Shown in pieces: positions 38,822-46,970 of a stretch of 50,908 bases of DNA. The notes beneath the pieces were generated by a model, which did no database searches, was not told the origin of the DNA, and saw only the letters and a list, made by a program, of their open reading frames with translations. The stretch is from contig JAQSDX010000024.1 in assembly GCA_029946125.1 (NCBI GenBank), positions 1 to 50,908 on the forward strand, written 5' to 3'. Source of the DNA: Candidatus Methylobacter titanis (GTDB lineage: Bacteria; Pseudomonadota; Gammaproteobacteria; Methylococcales; Methylomonadaceae). Positions within the stretch are counted from its first letter, which is position 1. Each line of letters opens with the position of its first letter. The translations under genes and the position numbers were made by a program.

Positions 38822-38852
38822 CTCCGTTCCTACGCGCCGCGTAGGAACGGAG
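38822..38852. terminator. Near-perfect palindromic hairpin after the CheB-CheR gene
   Basis: CTCCGTTCCTACGCG and its exact reverse complement are separated by one base. It begins 5 bases past the stop of the minus-strand gene, where a terminator is expected. The TTCCTACG/CGTAGGAA core also resembles the REP-like family. It lacks a long U-tract. Confidence 0.5.
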
Positions 38853-38857
38853 CAAAG

Positions 38858-41797
38858 CTACTGCAAATAAATCCCGCATATGGAATTATTCTCTGCGTCC
38901 GCATTTTCCTGCCGCACCGAGCCGGTTTTCTGCTTATGGTGAGTAATGACCGTGCGGATAGCGACATATTGATACGGCTTGCCTTTCGCATCAAGAAAAG
39001 GAACGATGGTAGTGTCTACCCAATAGAGGGAGCCATCTTTGGCTCGGTTACGGACTTCTCCCTTCCAGGTATGCCCGTGTCCAATGGTTCTCCACAGGTC
39101 GTGCATAAATTCCTTGGAGTGATGCCCCGAATTGATAATACGGTGATCCTGTCCGAGCAGTTCTTCGCGCGAATATTGGGAGACGGCACAGAACTTGTCA
39201 TTCACATAGGTGATCTCGCCTTTCCGGTTGGTAACCGCTACAATCGCGTGTTCGTTCAGCGCCAGCTCAAGGTTTTTGGCCAGACTGATGTCGACAAAGG
39301 TGATAACCACGCCGTCTATTACATTATCCATGGTGCGGTAAGGCATGATCCGCACATCGAACCAGCGACCATCATGCGTCTGGATTTGCTTATCCGAAAC
39401 CACCAGCGTGCGCAGCACTTCTGTTGCATCCTGCTGTAACAGAGGATAATCCAGATCAGTCGTGATGTCGGATAACGGCCTCCCTTCGTCTTGCGGCAAC
39501 AACCTGAATATCTGGGAGGTATGGGCGGTAAAGCGCCGCAGATGCAATTTGTTGTTGAGAAACACCGTAGCAATTTCGGTACTGTTAAGCAGGTTCTGCA
39601 TGTCGTTGTTGACCCACTGCAGCGCATCCAGTTTGGCTTGCAGCTCCGCGTTTACCGTCAGCATTTCCTCGTTCACTGACTGCATTTCTTCCTTGGAAAT
39701 GAGTATTTCCTGATGTGCAAACTGAATTTCTTCATGGCTGGCTTTGAGTTCTTCCTGCAAAAACTGTATTTCATCGCGCAAGGTCTGTATTTCCAACTGG
39801 GCCTGTTGCAGTGCCTCGGGCTGCGGTAGCTTGGTGCTGCGTTTACGGGTACGCACTGTCGCGACATCAGTAAATACGATGATGACCTTGCCGCGCAATG
39901 CCTGCACCTGCTCGATAGCTTGTACGCTCACATTGACCGTATGGGTACTGCTTTCGCCTGTTATCTGTAGGCCGTCCAGGTGCACCGCCGTTAATTGCTG
40001 CAACGCCAGGCGGATTGAACCCGTTAGCGCCTGACGCAAGCCCTCCCGCGCCATCGCATAGATGTTCAGATTGGCTTTACCGGCAGAAGGTTCCAGATAC
40101 TTGCCGGTGTGGCCGCTAAAATAAAGGATGTCGCCTTCGGCGTTAACCAGCACCGCTGCCGGGGCGTAATGCGCAAGCAGCAATTGATCCATCAGCTGTT
40201 GCAGATTGACAGGCAAGCTGCCGTCATCGACGGCCTGCCTGCTGGCGGGCACTGCGGTAAACTGTTTATGTGGAAAATTCACTTCAGGTTTCGGCAAAGG
40301 ATTGTCAATACGCCGGTACAGACGCACCTTGGCCTTGACCGGCGTAAACAGATAGCCGAAATTGCCGGTGCTTTCGGCAGAACCCAGCAACAGCAAGCCC
40401 TGCGGGTTTAGCGCATAGTGAAACAGCGGCAACAGTTTTTCCTGTAAATCAGCGGAAAAATAAATCAGCAGGTTACGGCAACTGATGATATCCAACCGGG
40501 TAAACGGCGGATCGGTGATGATATTCTGCGGCGCAAAAATGATCGTTTCGCCGATTTCATTTTTTATCCGGTAGCCGTTGTTTTCGGCGTTAAAGTAGCG
40601 GGCCAGACGCTCCGGCGAAACATCGGCGACGCTATGGGCCGCGTAAAATCCCTGGCGTGCGTGCGCTATCGCATCCGCATCGAGGTCGGTAGCAAAAATC
40701 TGCAGCGGGTAGTGTGCGCGCGGCTTGACCTGTTCGATCGCTTCCATGAAGCTGATTGCCAGGGTATAGGCTTCCTCGCCGGTGGAACAGGCTGACACCC
40801 AAGCTCTTATGGTCTTGCCGTCCGGATAGTTTGCTATCAGCGCGGGTATCGCGTCGGTCTTTAAAGTGTCCCATACCGCCGGATTACGAAAAAAGCCGGT
40901 AACACCAATCAGCAATTCCTTGAACAATAAATCCTGCTCCTGCGGATTTTCGCGCAGATAACGGACATAAGTGGCGATATGATCGAGCTGGTGCAATGCC
41001 ATGCGCCGCTCAATACGCCGATATAGCGTACTTTTCTTGTATAGCGAAAAATCATTGCCGGTCCGGACGCGCAGCAGCGCGGCAATTTTTTCCAGGGCGC
41101 TCAGGGAACTCAGGGCGCTATCTTCCAATAGCTGCCCTGAACCGGCCAAAGCATCCCGGGGATGTTGGAGATAATTGATAATGTGCGCAGGCAGTTCTGC
41201 CGCAGTGCCGATAATATCGGCTAAGCCTGCCGCAATAACGCTGCGCGGCATACTGTCGTATTTGGCGTCGCTAGGGTCCTGCACCAGCACCAGACCGGAT
41301 TTTTCCTTGACGGCGCGCAGGCCCAGCATACCATCCGACCCCATGCCCGAAAGCAGGATGCCGATGCTTTGATAGCGTCGATCTTCAGCCAGGCTGCGGA
41401 AAAAAGCATCGATAGGCAGGCGTAATCCGCGCGGTGCAACCGGGTCGAGCAGATAAAGCGTGCCGTGCAGGATGGACAGCTCTTTATTCGGAGGATTGAC
41501 ATAAATGCAATCCGGTTTTATTTTCATCCGATTTTGGGCCTCTACTACCGTCATCGCCGTTATGCGTTGCAGTAATTCGACCATCATGCCTTTGTGGTTG
41601 GGATCGAGATGCTGAATGACGACAAAAGCTATCCCCATGTTGTCAGGCACATGACTGAAAAATTGTTCGAGCGCTTCAAGCCCTCCGGCCGAGGCTCCGA
41701 TACCTACAATCGGCAGCAACCTGTCCACACAGGGGTAAGCAAAATCAGTCATGGTGTCCGGAGAGAATGGGCCGTGAACGGCGGTCGATTTATCCAT
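38858..41797 (-). CDS. CheB-CheR fusion with coiled coil and PAS domains
   Basis: A 979-residue protein. Residues ~25-215 are a CheB methylesterase with triad S36 (GASAGG), H63 (IQHLDPNHKG) and D155 (GMGSDGMLG), but without the usual receiver domain. Residues ~230-490 are a CheR methyltransferase with SAM-binding motifs (WVSACSTGEEAYTLA, FATDLDADAIAHARQG, DIISCRNLLIYF). A Glu/Gln-rich coiled coil (~660-740) leads into a PAS region and a final PAS (~850-960, NDKFCAVSQYSREELLGQDHRIINSGHHSKEF). No kinase domain follows. Such hybrids are thought to link PAS sensing to glutamate methylation or to signal through a partner. No chemoreceptor, CheA or flagellar gene is near. The next gene upstream, the Crp/Fnr gene at 42019, lies 221 bp away. 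Confidence 0.9.
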   Translation of the reverse strand: MDKSTAVHGPFSPDTMTDFAYPCVDRLLPIVGIGASAGGLEALEQFFSHVPDNMGIAFVVIQHLDPNHKGMMVELLQRITAMTVVEAQNRMKIKPDCIYVNPPNKELSILHGTLYLLDPVAPRGLRLPIDAFFRSLAEDRRYQSIGILLSGMGSDGMLGLRAVKEKSGLVLVQDPSDAKYDSMPRSVIAAGLADIIGTAAELPAHIINYLQHPRDALAGSGQLLEDSALSSLSALEKIAALLRVRTGNDFSLYKKSTLYRRIERRMALHQLDHIATYVRYLRENPQEQDLLFKELLIGVTGFFRNPAVWDTLKTDAIPALIANYPDGKTIRAWVSACSTGEEAYTLAISFMEAIEQVKPRAHYPLQIFATDLDADAIAHARQGFYAAHSVADVSPERLARYFNAENNGYRIKNEIGETIIFAPQNIITDPPFTRLDIISCRNLLIYFSADLQEKLLPLFHYALNPQGLLLLGSAESTGNFGYLFTPVKAKVRLYRRIDNPLPKPEVNFPHKQFTAVPASRQAVDDGSLPVNLQQLMDQLLLAHYAPAAVLVNAEGDILYFSGHTGKYLEPSAGKANLNIYAMAREGLRQALTGSIRLALQQLTAVHLDGLQITGESSTHTVNVSVQAIEQVQALRGKVIIVFTDVATVRTRKRSTKLPQPEALQQAQLEIQTLRDEIQFLQEELKASHEEIQFAHQEILISKEEMQSVNEEMLTVNAELQAKLDALQWVNNDMQNLLNSTEIATVFLNNKLHLRRFTAHTSQIFRLLPQDEGRPLSDITTDLDYPLLQQDATEVLRTLVVSDKQIQTHDGRWFDVRIMPYRTMDNVIDGVVITFVDISLAKNLELALNEHAIVAVTNRKGEITYVNDKFCAVSQYSREELLGQDHRIINSGHHSKEFMHDLWRTIGHGHTWKGEVRNRAKDGSLYWVDTTIVPFLDAKGKPYQYVAIRTVITHHKQKTGSVRQENADAENNSICGIYLQ

Positions 41798-42018
41798 GCA
41801 GGAGTCCTACTATTTTTATGGTTGTATGGCTGCTTATGCCGGTCAAAACCCGGTTTTTTAGATCGCCCCTTCTGAGGCTGTTTAAAAACTGGAAACTCAA
41901 GCTCGCAATAGTTTCACTGAATCCAGAAAATCATTTCTATTATGGATATAAACGCCCGCTAAAAGCCATTTTAACGTTATCGTCGCAAAGTTTCAGCTTG
42001 GCTTCAAACTCTGCAGAT

Positions 42019-42762
42019 TTAACGCCTTTCAGTATCAACGGTGCGGGGCAGTAGGCGATCGAACTCCGTCTTGACCACTTGGTAGCATTCACAGACTCTC
42101 GCTTCCAATCCCGGCTTATCCAGTACCGTGATATGTCCACGGCTGTAATCAATCAACCCGGCTTGCTGCAATTTTCCTGCGGCCTCGGTTACGCCTTCCC
42201 GGCGCACACCCAGCATATTAGCGATCAATTCCTGAGTCATGGTCAACTCATTCGAGGTGAGGCGGTCGATGCTTAACAGCAACCAACGGCAGAGTTGTTG
42301 ATCCACGGAATGATGCCGGTTACAGACAGCCGTCTGTGCCATCTGGGTAATCAGTGCCTGGGTATAGCGCAGTAATAAATTATGTAACGTCCCGTAGCGA
42401 CGTCCACCAAAGCGGTCGAATTCCAGCATGAGTTGCGGCGCCCGCAACCGATAGGCGTAACCTGCGCTTTGTACGACGGCTCGATTAGGCATGGTTCCTC
42501 CGCCCATGAAAAGAGCGACACCAATAATGCCATCGTTGCCAACTACGGCGATTTCGGCTGAAGCGCCATTTTCCATGACATAAAGCAATGATACGATGCA
42601 GGTCGTCGGGAAATAGGCGTGATGCAACTCATCACCCGACTCGTAAATGACTTCGCCCAGCGGCATCTCAATCAGTTCCAGATCGGGGAAAAGGCGCTCA
42701 TATTCATCTGAGAGCAAGGTATCGAGGAGATAGTTTTGTCGAGGACTATGTGAGACAGTCAT
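42019..42762 (-). CDS. Crp/Fnr-type transcriptional regulator, paralogue A
   Basis: A 247-residue regulator. I use ATG 42762; an in-frame TTG two codons earlier is less likely. The N-terminal effector domain carries LGEVIYESGDELHHAYFPTTCIVSLLYVMENG and VGNDGIIGVALFMGG. This YFPTT branch lacks the classic cAMP pocket signature and the FNR cysteine set, so its signal is unknown. The C-terminal winged helix has MTQELIANMLGVRREGVTEAAGKLQQAG, recognition helix RREGVTEAA. It is highly similar to the protein at 44081-44887, with long identical stretches (ELIANMLGVRREG). The two genes flank a motif-driven secreted-protein gene, which makes them candidates to read the shared palindrome. Confidence 0.88.
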   Translation of the reverse strand: MTVSHSPRQNYLLDTLLSDEYERLFPDLELIEMPLGEVIYESGDELHHAYFPTTCIVSLLYVMENGASAEIAVVGNDGIIGVALFMGGGTMPNRAVVQSAGYAYRLRAPQLMLEFDRFGGRRYGTLHNLLLRYTQALITQMAQTAVCNRHHSVDQQLCRWLLLSIDRLTSNELTMTQELIANMLGVRREGVTEAAGKLQQAGLIDYSRGHITVLDKPGLEARVCECYQVVKTEFDRLLPRTVDTERR

Positions 42763-43149
42763 AAGCAATCTTTATATTTATGGTTAAAGTCGAGTTGCCG
42801 GCAGCGGGTGAAATTTGTAATGACAGTATTTCAGGTGGCATCTGTAACGTTAACTCCAATCTCTTAATTAAATCAATATTGAAAACCCTGTATGTGTAAC
42901 TATTGAGCCCAAACCCGGCCGGCCTTATTAATCGGTAAGCCGATGCCCCTGTCTCGTATCAATTCGAGTTTCGCAAAGCAAATAGCGGTGCATAATGGGA
43001 CTATTGATAGATTTTCCTCGCCCGACGTAAAAAATGAGCGACTAGACCATTATAGATAGTTAGGTTTCTCGATTATAAACTGATTCGATCTATCAAAATA
43101 TGGCAAAAACTTGCAGTTTATTGCATGGCTGTGCTTTTTATACCCGATG

Positions 43150-43293
43150 CTATTGAGTTATGGCAGCGGCAATAAAGGCATAGCCGTGCATATGCGCGGT
43201 TTTAATAGGCAGAGATTTGTTTAAGATGGCGCTGGCTTTTTTGCGGAGGCGCGCCAACAACACATCCAGACGCTCGTTACGATTGATAGCACC
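43150..43293 (-). pseudogene. Remnant of an OmpR-type response regulator C-terminus
   Basis: The minus-strand frame ends with RNERLDVLLARLRKKAS, SLPIKTAHMHGYAFIAA and a stop. This has the pattern of the end of an OmpR-family winged helix: an (E)RSxDVxIxRLRxK helix followed by PIKTxxxxGYxF. Upstream the frame breaks into unrelated sequence and no receiver domain is found, so it is a fragment of ~45 codons. Confidence 0.45.
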
Positions 43294-43430
43294 CTGACCG
43301 ACAATGTGTCGTCGACAATGTCGAATTGGAGTATCGCCTGTCTTTCGACGGCAATTAACCTCTGCAGCAGACCGCATGCTCGAATTGTTTCATGGTAGTC
43401 TCGATAAGGGATCAATTTAATATCAGTACG

Positions 43431-43471
43431 GTGCGGTAGCGTACAGACTGGAATGACAGATACTGTATGTT
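43431..43471 (+). promoter_or_regulatory. Shared motif promoter, copy 4 (toward secreted protein 43515)
   Basis: GTGCGGTAGCGTAC (43431-43444), AGACTG, 15 bases, TATGTT (43466-43471). It is 70 bases from the start codon and oriented toward it. Confidence 0.6.
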
Positions 43472-43514
43472 ATTCAGAAAGTTGTTCTTGCCTATAATTT
43501 AAGGAGTCATTCTT

Positions 43515-43937
43515 ATGAAACGAATACACTTAACGCTTATCTTTCTCTGTATTTTGTTCAGCTTCCCTGCTGTTGCGGAACAGGAGCTGATCAAATCACA
43601 AACCCAAGGCGAGGTTACGTTCATCAGCGGTGGAATAGGGAGCGATGAACAAAATGCGCTGCAAGCCATACGGGCCGACTATAACTTGCACCTGCTATTT
43701 TCGATAAAGGATACCGGGGAATATGTCAGTGACGTGAGGGTTCGTATCACCGACTCAAGCGGTAACATTTTGATGGAAACAGTAGCTGACGGCCCTATGC
43801 TATTCGCCAAACTCAAGCCCGGCCGTTACACCGTTACCGTTGAACGCCGAGGTCAGGTAGCCAAACAGTCGGCAACGATCGGAAGTACAAAGAGAACTTC
43901 TCTGTCGTTCGCCTGGCCTCAAGAACAGGATAACTAG
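43515..43937 (+). CDS. Small secreted protein with carboxypeptidase-regulatory-like fold
   Basis: A 140-residue protein with a signal peptide (MKRIHLTLIFLCILFSFPAVA, cleavage near residue 21). The mature part reads GEVTFISGGIGSDEQNALQAIRADYNL, then VRVRITDSSGNILMETVADGPMLFAKLKPGRYTVTVERRGQ, a beta-sandwich of the carboxypeptidase-regulatory type with the LKPGRYTVTV strand. I recall similar uncharacterised proteins in Burkholderia-like bacteria. It is likely periplasmic; function unknown. AAGGAG precedes the ATG. It is monocistronic, driven by motif copy 4 and closed by a strong hairpin at 43975. It sits between two paralogous Crp/Fnr genes transcribed from the other strand. Confidence 0.8.
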   Translation: MKRIHLTLIFLCILFSFPAVAEQELIKSQTQGEVTFISGGIGSDEQNALQAIRADYNLHLLFSIKDTGEYVSDVRVRITDSSGNILMETVADGPMLFAKLKPGRYTVTVERRGQVAKQSATIGSTKRTSLSFAWPQEQDN

Positions 43938-43974
43938 CTCGTCAGTAACCGATGTTACGCACCGACTACAAACT

Positions 43975-44022
43975 ATCAATAACTTACGGTCATTTTTTGC
44001 TTCGTAAGTTATTGATTTTTTG
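43975..44022 (+). terminator. Rho-independent terminator of the 43515 gene
   Basis: ATCAATAACTTACG (43975-43988) pairs perfectly with CGTAAGTTATTGAT (44003-44016) around a 14-base loop and is followed by TTTTTGATTT. It starts 38 bp after the stop codon. Confidence 0.75.
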
Positions 44023-44080
44023 ATTTACTGCATAACATCAGTCAGTGTATCGAACACTATCAATACGACGGTATTTTTAT

Positions 44081-44887
44081 CTACTTTCGGCCGCTGCCTA
44101 ATGATTCACTGTTGACCTGACCATTCTTTTGTAAGGGCATGTAAGATGTCAATGAAGTCTGTTGGCGATGGCGATGCAGACGATCGAATTCTGTTTTGAC
44201 CACGTGGTAGCATTCACAGGCACGCGACTCCAATCCCAACCGATTCAGTACCATAATGCGTCCCCGGCGGTAATCAATCAACTCGGCTTGCTGCAATTTC
44301 CTGGCAGCCTCAGTGATGCCTTCGCGCCGCACGCCGAGCATATTGGCGATCAATTCCTGGGTAACGATTAATTCGTTCGAAGGCAGTCGATCAAGGCTTA
44401 ACAGCAGCCAGCGGCAAAGCTGCTGATCGACGAAATGATGACGATTGCAGGCCGACGTCAATGCTATCTGAGTAATCAGTCCCTGGGTATAACGCAACAA
44501 CAAATCGTGCAGCGCTCCTTTGCGGCGCCCTCCAGAGCGGCTGAACTCCTGCATAAGGTAATGCGCCCGCAACCGATAGGCGTAACCAACGTTCCGCACC
44601 ACCGCCCGATGAGGCATGGTTCCGCCGCCCATGAACAGGGAAACACCTATGATGCCATCGTTGCCGACCATGGCGATTTCTGCTGGCGCGCCATTCTCCA
44701 TGACGTAAAGCAGCGATACGATGCTGGTCGTGGGGAAATAAGCGTAACGCAACTCGCTCCCGGGCTCGTAAAGAACCTTGCCGAGCGGTAATGCGACCAG
44801 TTCTAAATGGAGGGAAAGGCCCGTGTATTCGGGGGTCGGCAGGGAGTCGAGAAGATGGTTTTGCCAAGAGTTATGCGGATCAATCAT
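44081..44887 (-). CDS. Crp/Fnr-type transcriptional regulator, paralogue B
   Basis: A 268-residue regulator nearly collinear with the protein at 42019. Identical blocks include AYFPTT, IVSLLYVMENGA, VGNDGIIGV, FMGGGTMP and QELIANMLGVRREG; the rest differs throughout, so it is an old duplication. The C-terminus has ~25 extra polar residues (LTSYMPLQKNGQVNSESLG). The recognition helix RREGITEAA differs from paralogue A only by Ile for Val, so both should bind the same DNA. The effector is unknown, as for A. The start is ATG; AGGGG lies ~15 bases upstream. An OmpA-like remnant and unassigned DNA lie upstream. Confidence 0.88.
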   Translation of the reverse strand: MIDPHNSWQNHLLDSLPTPEYTGLSLHLELVALPLGKVLYEPGSELRYAYFPTTSIVSLLYVMENGAPAEIAMVGNDGIIGVSLFMGGGTMPHRAVVRNVGYAYRLRAHYLMQEFSRSGGRRKGALHDLLLRYTQGLITQIALTSACNRHHFVDQQLCRWLLLSLDRLPSNELIVTQELIANMLGVRREGITEAARKLQQAELIDYRRGRIMVLNRLGLESRACECYHVVKTEFDRLHRHRQQTSLTSYMPLQKNGQVNSESLGSGRK

Positions 44888-45377
44888 AAGTCATGTCCAG
44901 GGGATAAGCATTAAATAGCACCATCAAACATAAAAAAACAGCTGAAGCTACCAAGGAACATGAAGCATAAATTGTTCAGTTTATTGAATCAATAAGTGTG
45001 AATACTTAACAATACGGCGATCAATCGCGACCGTATGACCGTATCAGGACGCACGGTTATGCTGACGTGCTGCTAATTGCCGCCAACGATGGCGGCTAAT
45101 CGTCAATTGAATCGTCGCGTGGAAATAATCCTCTCCAACGAAAACACCCACATTGATCCACGCCAGGCATGATCCGTCTTCAGCAGAGACGTTTTTTATG
45201 TTCGATGCCGTACAGACCCTGTTCAATCTCGCCGATAGACTTTTATTTGGCTTACTGACTGATGTTACGCAAGCCTTCACAGGAATGGGCAGGCGTAGAG
45301 AAGTGTAAAATTTGTAACGCCTTGAGTTTTCATTATGGGTACGTAACATCCCATTTACCCTTTTCAGGGAGCATTTT
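44888..45377. other. 490-bp region with OmpA remnant
   Basis: Holds the degraded OmpA-like C-terminus at 45041-45172. The remaining ~200 bp before the hydrolase gene show no recognisable feature, only its ribosome site AGGGAG. Confidence 0.5.
45041..45172 (+). pseudogene. Frameshifted C-terminus of an OmpA-like protein
   Basis: One frame reads IRTHGYADVLLIAANDG (to ~45093). A +1 shift then continues as AANRQLNRRVEIILSNE and stops at 45172. Together they follow the end of the OmpA C-terminal peptidoglycan-binding domain (RGYGxxxPIASNDTAAGRQLNRRVEI). The rest of the domain is not found upstream, so this is a truncated and frameshifted remnant. Confidence 0.6.
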
Positions 45378-46355
45378 ATGTCGACCATTTTCTTTGCAAC
45401 CAACCGTAATCCTAATAACGCCGAACCGCCGACCGACTTCGGCAAAGGTTTTTCAGATACCGGATTGGGCGACCTTCGTTTTGGCCAGGCGAAAGTTAAA
45501 AAAGGGGTATTAGACCACAAGTCTATTGAGGTCTTGCCGGATAATTCCGCTCAAGGATCGGAGGCTCTATTTCAGCAATTACGCGACTCGATGAAGACGC
45601 AGTCGCTAGATTCCCTACTGTTTATCCACGGTTTTAATGTCTCTTTTAAAACGGCTGTCGAATCGGCGGCAAAAATCGGTGAGCGATACGCAAAACTTTC
45701 CAATAAAGCCTATCAACCGAACATGTTTGTATTTTCCTGGCCATCGGATGGTGAAGTGATCAGTTATATTAACGATCGCCATGATGCCGAAGCCTCCGGC
45801 TACGCCTTCGCTCGCGGCTTGATGAAATTGGCGACGTTTTTGAAAAGTGGCCATCCAGACGAAGCCTGTCAGCAAAAAGTTAATCTTATGGCTCACAGCA
45901 TGGGTAATTACGTGTTGAGACATGCGTTACAACAGGCCCAAAAAATTGCCAGCGGAAAATCGTTATCACGTATCTTCGATAACATCATCTTAACGGCCGC
46001 CGATGAAGACAATGACGCTTTTGAGTTCGATCATAAACTGGCAAAGTTGCCAGAACTTGCGCAGAGAATTACGGTTTACTTCAACAACGGTGATTTAGCG
46101 CTTACAGTCAGTGATGTAACGAAAGGCAACCCTGATCGCTTAGGGCATGACGGCCCAAGTAAACCGCACCAAATAGCCGCAAAAGTGGTTATCGTCGATG
46201 CAAGCGATGTAGTGAAAGGCATTAGCGAACATTCCTACCATGTAGAAAATGATACAGTTGGCAAAGATATTGTTGCGGTATTACAGGGTGAAAGCTCGGA
46301 TACAATCCCATCTAGGCTGTATGTGCCGCATGCCAATAAATTCAGACTGCTCTGA
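45378..46355 (+). CDS. Alpha/beta hydrolase, DUF900 family
   Basis: A 325-residue protein without a signal peptide. It begins MSTIFFATNRNPN, then LLFIHGFNVSFKTAVESAAKIG (oxyanion-loop HGFN), VFSWPSDGEVISYINDRHDAEASGYAFA and the nucleophile elbow AHSMGNY with S174. These match the DUF900 alpha/beta hydrolase family. Likely acid and base residues are in DNDAFEF and SEHSYH. The substrate is unknown; esterase or lipase activity is likely. AGGGAG precedes the ATG. Neighbouring genes encode stress-type small proteins, which hints at envelope or stress duties but does not prove it. Confidence 0.85.
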   Translation: MSTIFFATNRNPNNAEPPTDFGKGFSDTGLGDLRFGQAKVKKGVLDHKSIEVLPDNSAQGSEALFQQLRDSMKTQSLDSLLFIHGFNVSFKTAVESAAKIGERYAKLSNKAYQPNMFVFSWPSDGEVISYINDRHDAEASGYAFARGLMKLATFLKSGHPDEACQQKVNLMAHSMGNYVLRHALQQAQKIASGKSLSRIFDNIILTAADEDNDAFEFDHKLAKLPELAQRITVYFNNGDLALTVSDVTKGNPDRLGHDGPSKPHQIAAKVVIVDASDVVKGISEHSYHVENDTVGKDIVAVLQGESSDTIPSRLYVPHANKFRLL

Positions 46356-46446
46356 GATTGCAATAGCGTCGGTACTTTTCGGTCTGTTCCTTGCCGGACA
46401 CAAATGGTTCAAAAAATTGCATTGATAAGGCTCCTCTATTATTTAT

Positions 46447-46488
46447 GTGCGGTGCCGCACCGACTGCGTTTAGTTTTACTTGTATTGT
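46447..46488 (+). promoter_or_regulatory. Shared motif promoter, copy 5 (toward csbD)
   Basis: GTGCGGTGCCGCAC (46447-46460) is a perfect palindrome, followed by CGACTG, 16 bases and TATTGT (46483-46488). The csbD start codon is 96 bases past the palindrome. Confidence 0.6.
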
Positions 46489-46556
46489 CATATATGAGTA
46501 ATGGGAAACATTTTCCTTGCTTTGTCCATAAAAAAATTAATTATCAGGAGATACTC

Positions 46557-46745
46557 ATGAACAAAGATCAAATAAAAGGTCGAGTCGAAGAAGTCAAAGG
46601 TAAAGTCAAAGAAGCCGCCGGTGTGATACTGGACGACGAAGGTTTGGAGGTAGAGGGCAATGTCCAAAAGAACGTCGGCAAGGTACAAAAGGGCTTTGGT
46701 GATCTCAAGGAAGATGTCAAGGATGCCATTAACAAAGACGACTAA
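46557..46745 (+). CDS. CsbD family stress protein
   Basis: A 62-residue hydrophilic protein: MNKDQIKGRVEEVKGKVKEA, then DDEGLEVEGNVQKNVGKVQKGFGDLKEDV. This is the CsbD (YjbJ) fold of small helical proteins that are abundant under general stress, such as osmotic shock and stationary phase, in many bacteria; molecular function is not established. The start at ATG 46557 follows CAGGAG and gives the standard family length; the frame stays open upstream, but an earlier start would add unrelated sequence. It carries its own shared motif promoter. A 9-bp inverted repeat at 46763-46801 follows. Confidence 0.93.
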   Translation: MNKDQIKGRVEEVKGKVKEAAGVILDDEGLEVEGNVQKNVGKVQKGFGDLKEDVKDAINKDD

Positions 46746-46762
46746 AAAAGGGTACTGTTGAG

Positions 46763-46801
46763 CCGTACAGCCGAGTTCGGACAAACTGGCCTGCTGTACG
46801 G
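46763..46801. terminator. Inverted repeat after csbD
   Basis: CCGTACAGC (46763-46771) and GCTGTACGG (46793-46801) around 21 bases, 17 bp past the csbD stop. No U-tract, so termination is uncertain. Confidence 0.35.
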
Positions 46802-46970
46802 TTGCAACGGGATGCTCTTAATTACCTCCGATGTTACCTTTTTAACAGAAGATGATCATAATCTCGCCGTTTATGGGTTAGCGTCACTTTAACCTTCGGC
46901 AATATTCTTCATCTGTTTATCTGTGGTTTATTTCGCTGTCATATTGACGGCCTCTTAAGGAGAAGCACAT

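Larger units (their letters stand above)
42763..43514. other. ~750-bp region with gene remnant and motif promoter
   Basis: No intact gene. The left 380 bp are AT-rich without recognised features. A response-regulator tail remnant lies at 43150-43293 on the minus strand, and the shared motif promoter at 43431-43471 faces the gene at 43515. Confidence 0.6.

Noticed and set aside
43493-43498. TATAAT upstream of the gene at 43515
   Set aside because: A start here would fall within the ribosome binding site (about 10 bases from the ATG). The motif-linked TATGTT at 43466 is better placed.
43946-43970. GATGTTACGCACCGACTAC as a sixth full motif copy
   Set aside because: One base is missing from the palindrome core, the left half does not match, and it lies just before a terminator with no gene downstream on that strand.
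45044-45520. 158-codon minus-strand frame upstream of the DUF900 hydrolase
   Set aside because: It overlaps the start of the well-supported hydrolase gene and runs antisense to the OmpA remnant.
46404-46556. Longer N-terminus for CsbD
   Set aside because: The frame is open upstream, but the motif promoter lies inside it and the ATG at 46557 has a good ribosome site and gives the normal family length.
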